A stretch of 37,773 bases of DNA from Clostridia bacterium (GTDB taxonomy: Bacteria > Bacillota > Clostridia > Monoglobales > Monoglobaceae). Below the pieces are notes generated by a model. The model ran no database searches. It was not told the origin of the DNA and saw only the letters and a program-made list of their open reading frames with translations. The position numbers were made by a program, and so were the translations under genes. Below are positions 1 to 6,682 of this stretch, piece by piece. The DNA is taken from NCBI GenBank assembly GCA_017436245.1, contig JAFSDN010000022.1, forward strand, positions 1 through 37,773, in the 5' to 3' direction. How positions within the stretch are numbered: position 1 is the stretch's first letter; each line of letters starts with the position of its first letter.

Positions 1-120
1 ATTTGCAAAACAAATTCCCGGCACTTCATTGCAACGAAGTCTTCGAAAACTATTTTGAGAAATAGTTTTCATGACAGCAAAGTATTTGCTGTTGTGGAAA
101 AGCGATATATCGCTATTCCA
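1..120. repeat. Array of short perfect hairpins
   Basis: Almost every base here belongs to a short inverted repeat. I see ATTTG/CAAAT (1-5 and 11-15), ACTTC/GAAGT (23-27 and 36-40), an 11-bp perfect stem with a TGAG loop (45-55 and 60-70), an 8-bp perfect stem with a GTA loop (74-81 and 85-92), and the palindrome AGCGATATATCGCT (101-114) flanked by TGGAA/TTCCA (95-99 and 116-120). The hairpins sit back to back. A plus-strand frame stays open from base 1 to a TAG at 211-213, but it matches no family I know and the hairpin content argues against coding. This looks like an intergenic palindromic repeat element cut by the window edge. Function is unknown. Confidence 0.55.
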
Positions 121-229
121 ACTGAAGACATTCGTTATATGACAGTCTTGGAAATTTGCCACAAGGGCTCTCCGTCAATTGAAATGTACAGAAAAATTCT
201 TAATTCTTCTTAGTGTTTCTTATGGTTTC

Positions 230-251
230 CTTACCCATCACTTACCCATCA
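230..251. repeat. Tandem 11-bp direct repeat
   Basis: CTTACCCATCA occurs twice in immediate succession (230-240 and 241-251). It lies in the gene-free stretch between the hairpin array and the hydrogenase terminators. A small AGGG/CCCT hairpin followed by a T-rich stretch (286-308) lies just beyond it. The rest of 121-385 shows no supportable gene. Confidence 0.5.
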
Positions 252-385
252 GTTAACGGAGTTGATTAAAACTGCATATCCTCTCAGGGCGCACACCCTT
301 CTTTTATTATGCTCTATTTTAATCTTTTTTCATTATATCATACTTTTTCTTTTTGCGCAATTTCCTATTATATAAAAAAATTTTA

Positions 386-409
386 GTCTCCCGAAACCAT
401 TTGGGAGAC
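386..409 (-). terminator. Distal terminator of the hydrogenase operon
   Basis: GTCTCCC (386-392) and GGGAGAC (403-409) form a 7-bp stem with a 10-nt loop. Read on the minus strand, the stem is followed at once by AAAATTTTTTTATA. This is a good intrinsic terminator and the second of two in tandem after hydA. Confidence 0.75.
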
Positions 410-415
410 CAAAAT

Positions 416-445
416 AAGACAGCTCCGCAAAAGCGGAGCTGTCTT
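416..445 (-). terminator. Proximal hairpin terminator after hydA
   Basis: AAGACAGCTCCGC (416-428) pairs perfectly with GCGGAGCTGTCTT (433-445) around an AAAA loop, a 13-bp stem starting 12 bases after the hydA stop codon. On the minus strand the trailing sequence is ATTTTGG, a weak U-tract, so the hairpin at 386-409 probably completes termination. Confidence 0.8.
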
Positions 446-457
446 AAAACCATTTTA

Positions 458-2197
458 TTAGAATTTAGATCTTGCTGTATAATGTGTGTGCAGGAGTTCG
501 TGTGACTTGTGGCTACCCGGTTTTTCAAGGAATTCTGAGTAGAGAAGCTTGATGTCGGGATTCTCGTGTGATTTACGAACAGGAAGTGATGCATCTTCTG
601 CATAAAGTCCTGCAGCACGCTTTGCCTTCAGATCAATATCCATACGGATGCTTGAATCAACAATTGGCTGACCGCCACCTGTTACACAACCGCCGGGACA
701 AGCCATAACTTCAATGAAGTGATAGTTTGCCTTACCGTCGCGAATATCGTTGAGGAGCTTTCTTGCGTTTCCAAGACCGCTTACAACAGCAACCTTAACT
801 TCTGTACCAGCAACTGTGAGAGTTGCTTCCTTGATACCTTCTGTACCTCTTACTGCTTCATAGTCAAGCTTGTCAAAGGACTTGCCTTCAAGAACTTCAA
901 CAACTGTTCTCAACGCCGCTTCCATAACACCGCCGGTTGCACCAAAGATTACGCCGGCACCGCTTGCTTCTTCAAAGGGATTGTCAAACTTTTCATCAGG
1001 AAGTTTGTTGAAGAGAATACCCGATTCCTTAATCATCTTTGCAAGCTCTCTTGTTGAGATAACTGCATCAACGTCACGGAGGGAGTTCACTTCCATTTCA
1101 GGTCTGCCGGATTCGAACTTCTTAGCTACGCAAGGCATAACTGAAACTACAAACATCTTCTTGGGGTCAATTCCCATCTTTTCAGCATAATAAGTCTTGA
1201 GAATTGCACCAAACATCTGGTGAGGTGACTTACATGATGAAAGATTGTCAAGGAAGTCGGGGAAGTTATGTTCACAGAACTTAATCCAACCGGGGCTGCA
1301 TGATGTAATCATCGGTAGCTTGCCGCCGTTCTGGAGTCTTTCAATGAACTCTGTTCCCTCTTCCATAATTGTAAGGTCTGCACCTGTATCTGTGTCAAAT
1401 ACGCCGTCAAAGCCCATTCTTCTGAGAGCTGCAGCCATTTTACCTGTTACAGGTGTTCCGATTTCGTAACCGAATTCTTCACCAAGACCAACACGAACTG
1501 CAGGAGCAGTCTGAACAACAACGTAACGATCAGGATCGTTGATTGCTGCCCAAACGTCATCGGTGTTATCTTTTTCACGGAGAGCACCTGTGGGGCAAGC
1601 TACGATACACTGACCGCAGTTTACGCAGGGAACTTCGCCAAGTGACTTGTTGAAGGGTGATGCAATTGTTGTTTTGAAGCCTCTTTCTGTTGCATCAATA
1701 ACAGAAACAGTCTGGATTGTTTTACAAGCGCTAACGCAACGACGGCAGAGAACACACTTGTTGTTGTCTCTTACGATTGAAGGTGAAACCTCATCAACGT
1801 CGTATTCGTTTCTTTCGCCCATATATGTGATGTCTGTAACACCAAGCTCATCAGCAAGCTTCTGGAGCTCACAGTTCTGGTTTCTTGCACAAGTCAAGCA
1901 CTTACGGTCGTGGTTTGAAAGGAGAAGCTCAAGATTGATGCGGCGAGCGTCTCTTACCTTCTGTGTGTTTGTGAGAACTTCCATACCTTCAGATACGGGA
2001 TACACACAAGCAGCCTGAAGATTTCTTGCACCTACAACCTCAACAATACACATTCTGCATGAGCCTGTTTTGCTGACGTCTTTCAGATAACAAAGGGTAG
2101 GAATTTCAATACCTACGCTGCGGGCAGCCTCTAAAATAGTGTAGTTTGAAGGAACACTGACAGCCTGTCCGTTGATTTTTATATTAACCATTTCCAT
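458..2197 (-). CDS. hydA: [FeFe]-hydrogenase catalytic subunit, NADH-linked multimeric type
   Basis: Catalytic subunit that interconverts protons and H2 in a cytoplasmic NADH/ferredoxin-coupled hydrogenase. From the ATG at 2197 (579 aa) it has a plant-type [2Fe-2S] domain (C36, C47, C50, C64), a His/Cys [4Fe-4S] site (H96, C100, C103, C109), two bacterial ferredoxin clusters (C148-C158 and C191-C201), then the H-cluster domain with TSCSPGW (298-304), MPCVAKKFE (354-362) and ACPGGC near the C-terminus. Length matches CpI-like enzymes. A GTG at 2206 is in frame, but the GAGGGAGA Shine-Dalgarno sits at the right distance from the ATG at 2197. It is the last gene of the operon, 21 bases after hydB, and is followed by two terminators. 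TSCSP replaces the usual TSCCP. Family and partners are clear; true electron bifurcation is inferred from the neighbours. Confidence 0.95.
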   Translation of the reverse strand: MEMVNIKINGQAVSVPSNYTILEAARSVGIEIPTLCYLKDVSKTGSCRMCIVEVVGARNLQAACVYPVSEGMEVLTNTQKVRDARRINLELLLSNHDRKCLTCARNQNCELQKLADELGVTDITYMGERNEYDVDEVSPSIVRDNNKCVLCRRCVSACKTIQTVSVIDATERGFKTTIASPFNKSLGEVPCVNCGQCIVACPTGALREKDNTDDVWAAINDPDRYVVVQTAPAVRVGLGEEFGYEIGTPVTGKMAAALRRMGFDGVFDTDTGADLTIMEEGTEFIERLQNGGKLPMITSCSPGWIKFCEHNFPDFLDNLSSCKSPHQMFGAILKTYYAEKMGIDPKKMFVVSVMPCVAKKFESGRPEMEVNSLRDVDAVISTRELAKMIKESGILFNKLPDEKFDNPFEEASGAGVIFGATGGVMEAALRTVVEVLEGKSFDKLDYEAVRGTEGIKEATLTVAGTEVKVAVVSGLGNARKLLNDIRDGKANYHFIEVMACPGGCVTGGGQPIVDSSIRMDIDLKAKRAAGLYAEDASLPVRKSHENPDIKLLYSEFLEKPGSHKSHELLHTHYTARSKF

Positions 2198-2218
2198 GTT
2201 ATTCACTCTCCCTCTCTA

Positions 2219-4012
2219 TTATTTCTTGATAATTGCGCCAAACTTACAGCTTTCCATACAAACGCCGCACTTAACGCACTTCTCAGAATCAATTGTGAAG
2301 GGTGATTTGATTTCGCCTGTGATTGCACCAACAGGACACTTCTTTGCACAAAGGCTACAACCCTTACACTTATCTGCAACAATTTCATATTTAACAAGCT
2401 TTTTACATACGCCTGCAGGACAAACCTTGTCACGCACGTGAGCCTCGTATTCATCACGGAAGTACTTGAGAGTACTGAGAACAGGGTTGGGAGCTGTCTG
2501 ACCAAGGCCGCAAAGTGCAGTTGACTTGATGCTGTAGCAAAGCTCTTCCATTCTGTCAAGGTCTTCCATTGTACCGTTACCTGATGTAATCTTCTCAAGG
2601 ATTTCATAAAGTCTCTTTGTACCAACACGGCAGGGTGTACACTTACCGCAGGACTCGTCAACAGTAAATTCAAGGAAGAACTTGGCAATATCAACCATAC
2701 AGTTGTCTTCATCCATAACAATAAGACCACCGGAGCCCATCATTGAACCAATTGCCATAAGCGAATCGTAGTCAATGGGTGTATCAATAAGATGTTCAGG
2801 AATACAACCGCCTGAAGGTCCACCTGTCTGAGCTGCCTTAAACTTCTTGCCATTGGGAATTCCGCCGCCGATTTCTTCAACAATTTCACGGAGAGTTGTT
2901 CCCATGGGAACTTCAACAAGACCTGTATTTTTAATCTTACCGCCAAGAGCAAACACCTTTGTACCCTTGCTCTTTTCTGTACCGATGCTCTTGAACCAGT
3001 CAGCACCGTTGAGAATAATCTGTGTGATATTTGCATAAGTTTCAACGTTGTTGAGGAGTGTGGGCTTCTGCCAGAGACCTGCAACAGCGGGGAAGGGAGG
3101 ACGGGGACGGGGTTCACCGCGGTGACCTTCGATTGATGTGATGAGAGCTGTTTCTTCACCGCACACGAAAGCACCTGCACCAAGACGGATTTCCAAATCA
3201 AAGTCAAAGCCTGATTCAAAAATGTTCTTGCCCAAAAGTCCGTATTCTCTTGCCTGAGCAATTGCAATACCAAGACGCTTAACTGCAATGGGGTACTCTG
3301 CACGGATGTAGATATAACCCTGATTTGCGCCTACTGCATAGCCGGCAATTGCCATAGCCTCAATAACTGCATGGGGGTCACCTTCAAGAATACTTCTGTC
3401 CATGAACGCACCGGGGTCACCCTCATCGGCATTACAAGCAACATACTTCTGCTCGTTCTGTGAATTGTAGGTAAACTGCCACTTCATACCTGTGGGGAAG
3501 CCACCGCCGCCACGGCCACGGAGACCTGATTCCTTAATCACGTCTATAACTTCCTGCGGCTTCATTTCGGTAAGAACCTTACCAAGTGCCTGATAGCCGT
3601 CAATGCCGATGTATTCTTCAATGTCTTCGGGGTTGATAACACCACAGTTACGGAGTGCAACACGCATCTGCTTTTTATAGAAGTCAACTTCGTTAAGACT
3701 CTTGATATTGTCTTCCTCAACAGTTTCAGCATAGAGAAGACGCTTTACAACTCTTCCCTTTACCAGATGCTCTTCAACAATTTCCTTTACATCCTCGGGA
3801 GTAACTCTGCTGTAGAAAGCACCCTCAGGATAAACAATCATAATAGGTCCCAAAGCACAAAGGCCAAAGCAACCTGTCTTTATAACTTTAAACTCTTTTT
3901 CCAAATCATGTGCCGCAAGCTGTGCTTCCATTTCCTTGATGATTGCATCGCAGCCGGAAGACGTACAACCTGTACCGCCGCAGCAAAGAATATGACCTCT
4001 AACCATATCCAT
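2219..4012 (-). CDS. hydB: NADH-binding flavoprotein subunit of [FeFe]-hydrogenase (NuoF-like)
   Basis: This 597-residue NuoF/HndC/HydB-type subunit binds FMN and NAD(H) and passes electrons to HydA. Domains in order: an N-terminal thioredoxin-like [2Fe-2S] domain (CCGGTGC near 10-16 and GCFGLC near 47-52), the NuoF core with the glycine-rich GRGGGGFPTGMKW motif, an SLBB region, the SCGKCTPCRVGT motif for a [4Fe-4S] cluster, and a C-terminal 2x[4Fe-4S] ferredoxin domain (CKGCSLCAKKC and CVKCGVCMESC). This architecture is that of HydB in trimeric bifurcating hydrogenases rather than of complex I. The Shine-Dalgarno upstream of the ATG is weak; a second ATG lies two codons in. It sits between the [2Fe-2S] subunit gene and hydA. 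Confidence 0.95.
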   Translation of the reverse strand: MDMVRGHILCCGGTGCTSSGCDAIIKEMEAQLAAHDLEKEFKVIKTGCFGLCALGPIMIVYPEGAFYSRVTPEDVKEIVEEHLVKGRVVKRLLYAETVEEDNIKSLNEVDFYKKQMRVALRNCGVINPEDIEEYIGIDGYQALGKVLTEMKPQEVIDVIKESGLRGRGGGGFPTGMKWQFTYNSQNEQKYVACNADEGDPGAFMDRSILEGDPHAVIEAMAIAGYAVGANQGYIYIRAEYPIAVKRLGIAIAQAREYGLLGKNIFESGFDFDLEIRLGAGAFVCGEETALITSIEGHRGEPRPRPPFPAVAGLWQKPTLLNNVETYANITQIILNGADWFKSIGTEKSKGTKVFALGGKIKNTGLVEVPMGTTLREIVEEIGGGIPNGKKFKAAQTGGPSGGCIPEHLIDTPIDYDSLMAIGSMMGSGGLIVMDEDNCMVDIAKFFLEFTVDESCGKCTPCRVGTKRLYEILEKITSGNGTMEDLDRMEELCYSIKSTALCGLGQTAPNPVLSTLKYFRDEYEAHVRDKVCPAGVCKKLVKYEIVADKCKGCSLCAKKCPVGAITGEIKSPFTIDSEKCVKCGVCMESCKFGAIIKK

Positions 4013-4057
4013 GTTTAAACACCAAACCTTTCTGTATTTTTTATCTGAGCTGTTTGA

Positions 4058-4423
4058 TTATTCAGCAGCACCGATTGTATACTTTGTAACTATACGTCCG
4101 TTAACGATGTGTTCGCTTACGATTTCAGCAGCCTTCTTTTCGTCAACCTTAACATAAGTAACCTTTTCTTCGCCGGGAACCATAACTTCAACAATTGGTT
4201 CCAGACGGCAAACACCGATACAACCTGTCTGTGTAACTGCAACGTGTTCAAGATTTCTCTTTGCAACCTCATCCATAATTGCAGCCAGAACAGGTCTTGC
4301 ACCTGCTGCAATACCGCAGGTAGCCATACCAACAACCACACGAACCGCATGGTCGTCTTTTCTAAGAGTAACATTACCTTTAGCTCTGTTTCTTATTGCT
4401 TCCAGTTCAGCCAAGCTTTTCAT
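4058..4423 (-). CDS. Thioredoxin-like [2Fe-2S] ferredoxin subunit of the hydrogenase (HndB-like)
   Basis: A 121-residue thioredoxin-fold [2Fe-2S] protein like HndB of the Desulfovibrio NADP-reducing hydrogenase. The ligand pattern is visible: a first cysteine in MATCGIAAGA (near 35) and TGCIGVCRLEP (near 67-77). It probably acts as an electron-transfer subunit or accessory of the NuoE/NuoF/HydA complex. GGAGG lies 8 nt before the ATG. It starts 16 bases after the ATPase gene and is followed after 45 bases by hydB, whose N-terminus carries a related domain. Family and context are clear; its exact place in the electron path is not. Confidence 0.9.
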   Translation of the reverse strand: MKSLAELEAIRNRAKGNVTLRKDDHAVRVVVGMATCGIAAGARPVLAAIMDEVAKRNLEHVAVTQTGCIGVCRLEPIVEVMVPGEEKVTYVKVDEKKAAEIVSEHIVNGRIVTKYTIGAAE

Positions 4424-4439
4424 TTTTTATACCTCCATT

Positions 4440-4979
4440 TTAATTCAATTCAGATTCGCCTTCCTTCAAAAATTCAGAAAGCCATAAATAAACCTCGGGA
4501 GCTGTGAATGAAACACCTTCAAGCACGGCTTTCAAATCAGCCGTAACAACTTCGAACTCCTTGTCATTGACCTTATGCCGATAAACAAAATCAATCTGCT
4601 CATAAGATGTGAACAAACCAAGCATCGTGTCAGCCATATCTCCCAAAGGCTGGCGGTCAATGTGACTATATCCAAAAACCGCCCTGACGCAAGTACCCTT
4701 TCCCAACTCCGACTGTATCTCAAAAGAACCGCCGGTGCTTTCAGCCGCATTTTTAAAAAGCGGAATACCAAGACCAACCTTTCGGGTGGTTCGCTTTGTG
4801 GTAAAGGGGTCAATCACTTTTGCGAGGAAATCCTTTGACATGCCGCAGCCGTCATCGTTGATTTCAACCGTCAGTCTGTCAGCCGCAATGTCCTCGTCCA
4901 CAAAAACTTCAATCCTTGTTGCGCCTGCAACAACCGAATTCTGAACAATATCCAGAATGTGAAGTGAAATTTCTCTCAT
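4440..4979 (-). CDS. GHKL-type ATPase in the hydrogenase operon
   Basis: A 179-residue stand-alone histidine-kinase-like ATPase domain. The N-box (DIVQNSVVAGA, with N14), the G1 box (DDGCGM) and the G2 box (GLGIPL) are intact. There is no dimerisation/phosphoacceptor histidine domain, no transmembrane segment and no receiver, so it is not an ordinary sensor kinase. The C-terminal 70 residues have no motif I recognise. It starts 3 bases after the hydC stop with almost no Shine-Dalgarno, which suggests translational coupling to hydC. Related ATPases are found in clostridial hydrogenase operons, where their role is unsettled. A serine/threonine kinase-like or switch-regulator role in assembly or activity is inference. 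Confidence 0.85.
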   Translation of the reverse strand: MREISLHILDIVQNSVVAGATRIEVFVDEDIAADRLTVEINDDGCGMSKDFLAKVIDPFTTKRTTRKVGLGIPLFKNAAESTGGSFEIQSELGKGTCVRAVFGYSHIDRQPLGDMADTMLGLFTSYEQIDFVYRHKVNDKEFEVVTADLKAVLEGVSFTAPEVYLWLSEFLKEGESELN

Positions 4980-4982
4980 AAA

Positions 4983-5474
4983 TTAATCTCTGTACTTTGC
5001 AATAATGCCTTCAACATCATCAACAACCAGTCTGCCGTAAACATCATCGTTTACAGTGAGAACGGGTGCAAGACCGCAGGCACCGATACAACGTGTAGCT
5101 TCAATTGAGAAAAGACCGTCGGGAGTACATTCGCCAACCTCAATTCCCAGAATTTCCTTAATCTTTTCCAAAATATCACCCGAACCCTTAACGTAACAAG
5201 CAGTACCCAGACATACGCCGATATGATACTTGCCCTTGGGGTTAAGTGAAAACTGAGTGTAAAATGTAACAATACCGTAAATTTCTGCCAGCGGCACATC
5301 AAGACCCTCAGAAATCATCTCCTGAACCTCGATGGGAAGATAACCGTAAATTTCCTGTGCCTTGTGCAGTACAGGAATTACTGCACCGTCTACATCCTTG
5401 TGTTCTGCAATGACAGCCATGAGCTGTTCTTCCTGTTCCTTTGTGCCGTTGAATGGAAGTGTTTTCTTTTCCAT
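4983..5474 (-). CDS. hydC: NuoE-like [2Fe-2S] subunit of NADH-linked hydrogenase
   Basis: This 163-residue protein is the 24-kDa NuoE/HndA/HydC-type subunit. It has an N-terminal helical part and a thioredoxin-like [2Fe-2S] domain with the four-cysteine pattern CLGTAC and CIGACGLAP in the C-terminal half. It partners with the FMN-bearing HydB. It is the first gene of the operon. Two purine-rich stretches precede the ATG (AGGAGG, then AAGGAG). Transcription most likely starts from the consensus promoter at 5560-5588, with a Rex-like operator across its -35 region. Confidence 0.95.
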   Translation of the reverse strand: MEKKTLPFNGTKEQEEQLMAVIAEHKDVDGAVIPVLHKAQEIYGYLPIEVQEMISEGLDVPLAEIYGIVTFYTQFSLNPKGKYHIGVCLGTACYVKGSGDILEKIKEILGIEVGECTPDGLFSIEATRCIGACGLAPVLTVNDDVYGRLVVDDVEGIIAKYRD

Positions 5475-5559
5475 TTCTCCTTTACCTCCTACCTTAATTT
5501 ATGTCACCAAAGCCGACAAAAGCCGACCCATAACATTCTTTTTACGCCTTACTCAACAC

Positions 5560-5588
5560 ATTATAACACATTGTTAAATTTATGTCAA
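5560..5588 (-). promoter_or_regulatory. Consensus sigma-A promoter of the hydrogenase operon
   Basis: On the minus strand, TTGACA (5583-5588) is followed by exactly 17 bases and TATAAT (5560-5565). Both hexamers match the vegetative consensus fully. The promoter lies about 90 bases upstream of the hydC start, leaving a 5' leader in which I see no clear riboswitch or terminator. Confidence 0.85.
5571..5588. promoter_or_regulatory. Rex-like operator overlapping the -35 box
   Basis: The 18-bp sequence TTGTTAAATTTATGTCAA resembles the Rex redox-repressor consensus TTGTTAA-N4-TTAACAA. The left half is perfect (7/7) and the right half matches 4/7. It covers the -35 hexamer and the spacer of the hydC promoter. 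Rex binds when NAD+ is high relative to NADH and represses fermentative genes, so this would link hydrogenase expression to NADH. Rex itself is not in the window. Confidence 0.5.
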
Positions 5589-5654
5589 TCAGACGTACAT
5601 TAAAATTATATCAAAAAAGTGAATAAAAATCTACAATTTGACAAAAATAGTTTG

Positions 5655-6353
5655 TTAAAACTTGCACAAAAATCCCAATATTTTTTGTGTATTTTTATTT
5701 TCTTCATCAATGAACCGTTCACGTTCTGAAATATTCTCCAGATAATGAGCATCCGAATCCGTTATAATTCCAAAATCCGCATACTGCTTACCAAAAGTTT
5801 CAAGACCCCTTGAGGTTATTTCAAGTCCGTCAACATATAAATCCGGCGGCAAAAAACCAAGGTTTGCAGTAACACTGTAGCTTGATTTGTCAATATGGGC
5901 AGGAATAAACAAACCGCCACGCTTTTTTGTTTCCGCAGAAACCTCATAGATGTCCATATCCAAAGCATTTACAAGGAGATTTTCCTCTTCTCCGATTATT
6001 TCATCCTGTGAATTCATAACAAGCTGTCTGCCAAAAATTTCGGGCTGATTTTTTATTCCCGTCATTTTTGCACGCACATATTCCCCCATGTCTTCTGCCG
6101 AATCAATATCAGGGAACAAACACAGCGTATGAACTTCCTCCGCCGTTGTTACTTCCATTCCCGGAACAACCTTAACAACACCTTTTCCCGCTTCCATAAC
6201 CGCACGGGCATTCAAACAGGAATTATGGTCGGATATGGCAATTATGTCAAGACCTTTTATGTACGCCATATTCACAATGTTGTTTGGGGTCATGTCATCA
6301 TCACCGCAAGGCGACAATGCAGAATGAATATGCAAATCATAATATAGCTTCAT
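5655..6353 (-). CDS. PHP-domain metal-dependent phosphoesterase
   Basis: A 232-residue PHP-domain protein, a trinuclear-metal phosphoesterase fold related to histidinol phosphatase and the DNA polymerase III PHP domain. Metal-binding motifs are complete: DLHIHSALSPCGDDD (H8, H10), ISDHN, GMEVTTAEEVH, PAHID and DSDAH. The protein lacks extra domains. Its start overlaps the stop of the DRTGG gene by 4 bases (ATGA), so the two are translationally coupled. The context, beside a sensory-type hydrogenase, two DRTGG proteins and an RsbW-like ATPase, suggests a signalling phosphatase or nucleotide hydrolase; the substrate is unknown. No terminator follows, so its transcript may continue into the hydrogenase operon. 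Confidence 0.88.
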   Translation of the reverse strand: MKLYYDLHIHSALSPCGDDDMTPNNIVNMAYIKGLDIIAISDHNSCLNARAVMEAGKGVVKVVPGMEVTTAEEVHTLCLFPDIDSAEDMGEYVRAKMTGIKNQPEIFGRQLVMNSQDEIIGEEENLLVNALDMDIYEVSAETKKRGGLFIPAHIDKSSYSVTANLGFLPPDLYVDGLEITSRGLETFGKQYADFGIITDSDAHYLENISERERFIDEENKNTQKILGFLCKF

Positions 6354-6682
6354 ATTCCCATCTCCGAAAGCCGTACCGCCAGTTCATAAGCCGACATTTC
6401 ACTTCCAAGAATGATTATCTCCTGCTCCTTTGCACGTTCCACCGTCTTTTCATCAGGCACACACCCGTCGGCAAGAATAATGCATCCTGCGTCAGCAAGA
6501 GAGGCCACAGCAACAATATTCACATTTGTCTGAATTGTTATCCAGACATAATCCATCTGAACCTTTGACATTGCAAGGCTCAACAAATCACCTATGTAAC
6601 AGCCCTTTGCTGTTTTTTCGGCATATTCTTCACCTGCATAAAATTTCAGCCCAAGTTTACTGGCAATTTCTCTAACATTCAT
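6350..6682 (-). CDS. DRTGG-domain protein, second copy
   Basis: A 110-residue single-domain DRTGG protein. DRTGG domains occur beside CBS domains and in phosphotransacetylase-type proteins and are thought to be ligand-sensing; their exact role is unknown. The fold signature is seen as the N-terminal MNVREIASKLGLKFYAG, the central hydrophobic VNIVAVASLADAGCIILADG segment and the C-terminal ELAVRLSEMGI helix. It begins directly after the sensory hydrogenase stop codon (no gap) and overlaps the PHP gene by 4 bases. A paralogue lies at 8501-8884 on the other side of the hydrogenase, so the pair may form a heteromeric sensor. Confidence 0.82.
   Translation of the reverse strand: MNVREIASKLGLKFYAGEEYAEKTAKGCYIGDLLSLAMSKVQMDYVWITIQTNVNIVAVASLADAGCIILADGCVPDEKTVERAKEQEIIILGSEMSAYELAVRLSEMGI

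Noticed and set aside
1-120. CRISPR-like repeat array
   Set aside because: The hairpins differ in sequence and there are no repeated units with spacers.
1-213. Plus-strand open frame from the window edge to a TAG
   Set aside because: About 70 codons without a start in view, no recognised family, and dense hairpins over its first half. It could be the tail of a real gene, but I cannot support it.
2203-2730. 175-codon open frame inside hydB
   Set aside because: Same strand but another frame of a clear NuoF-like gene; the protein has no recognisable domain.
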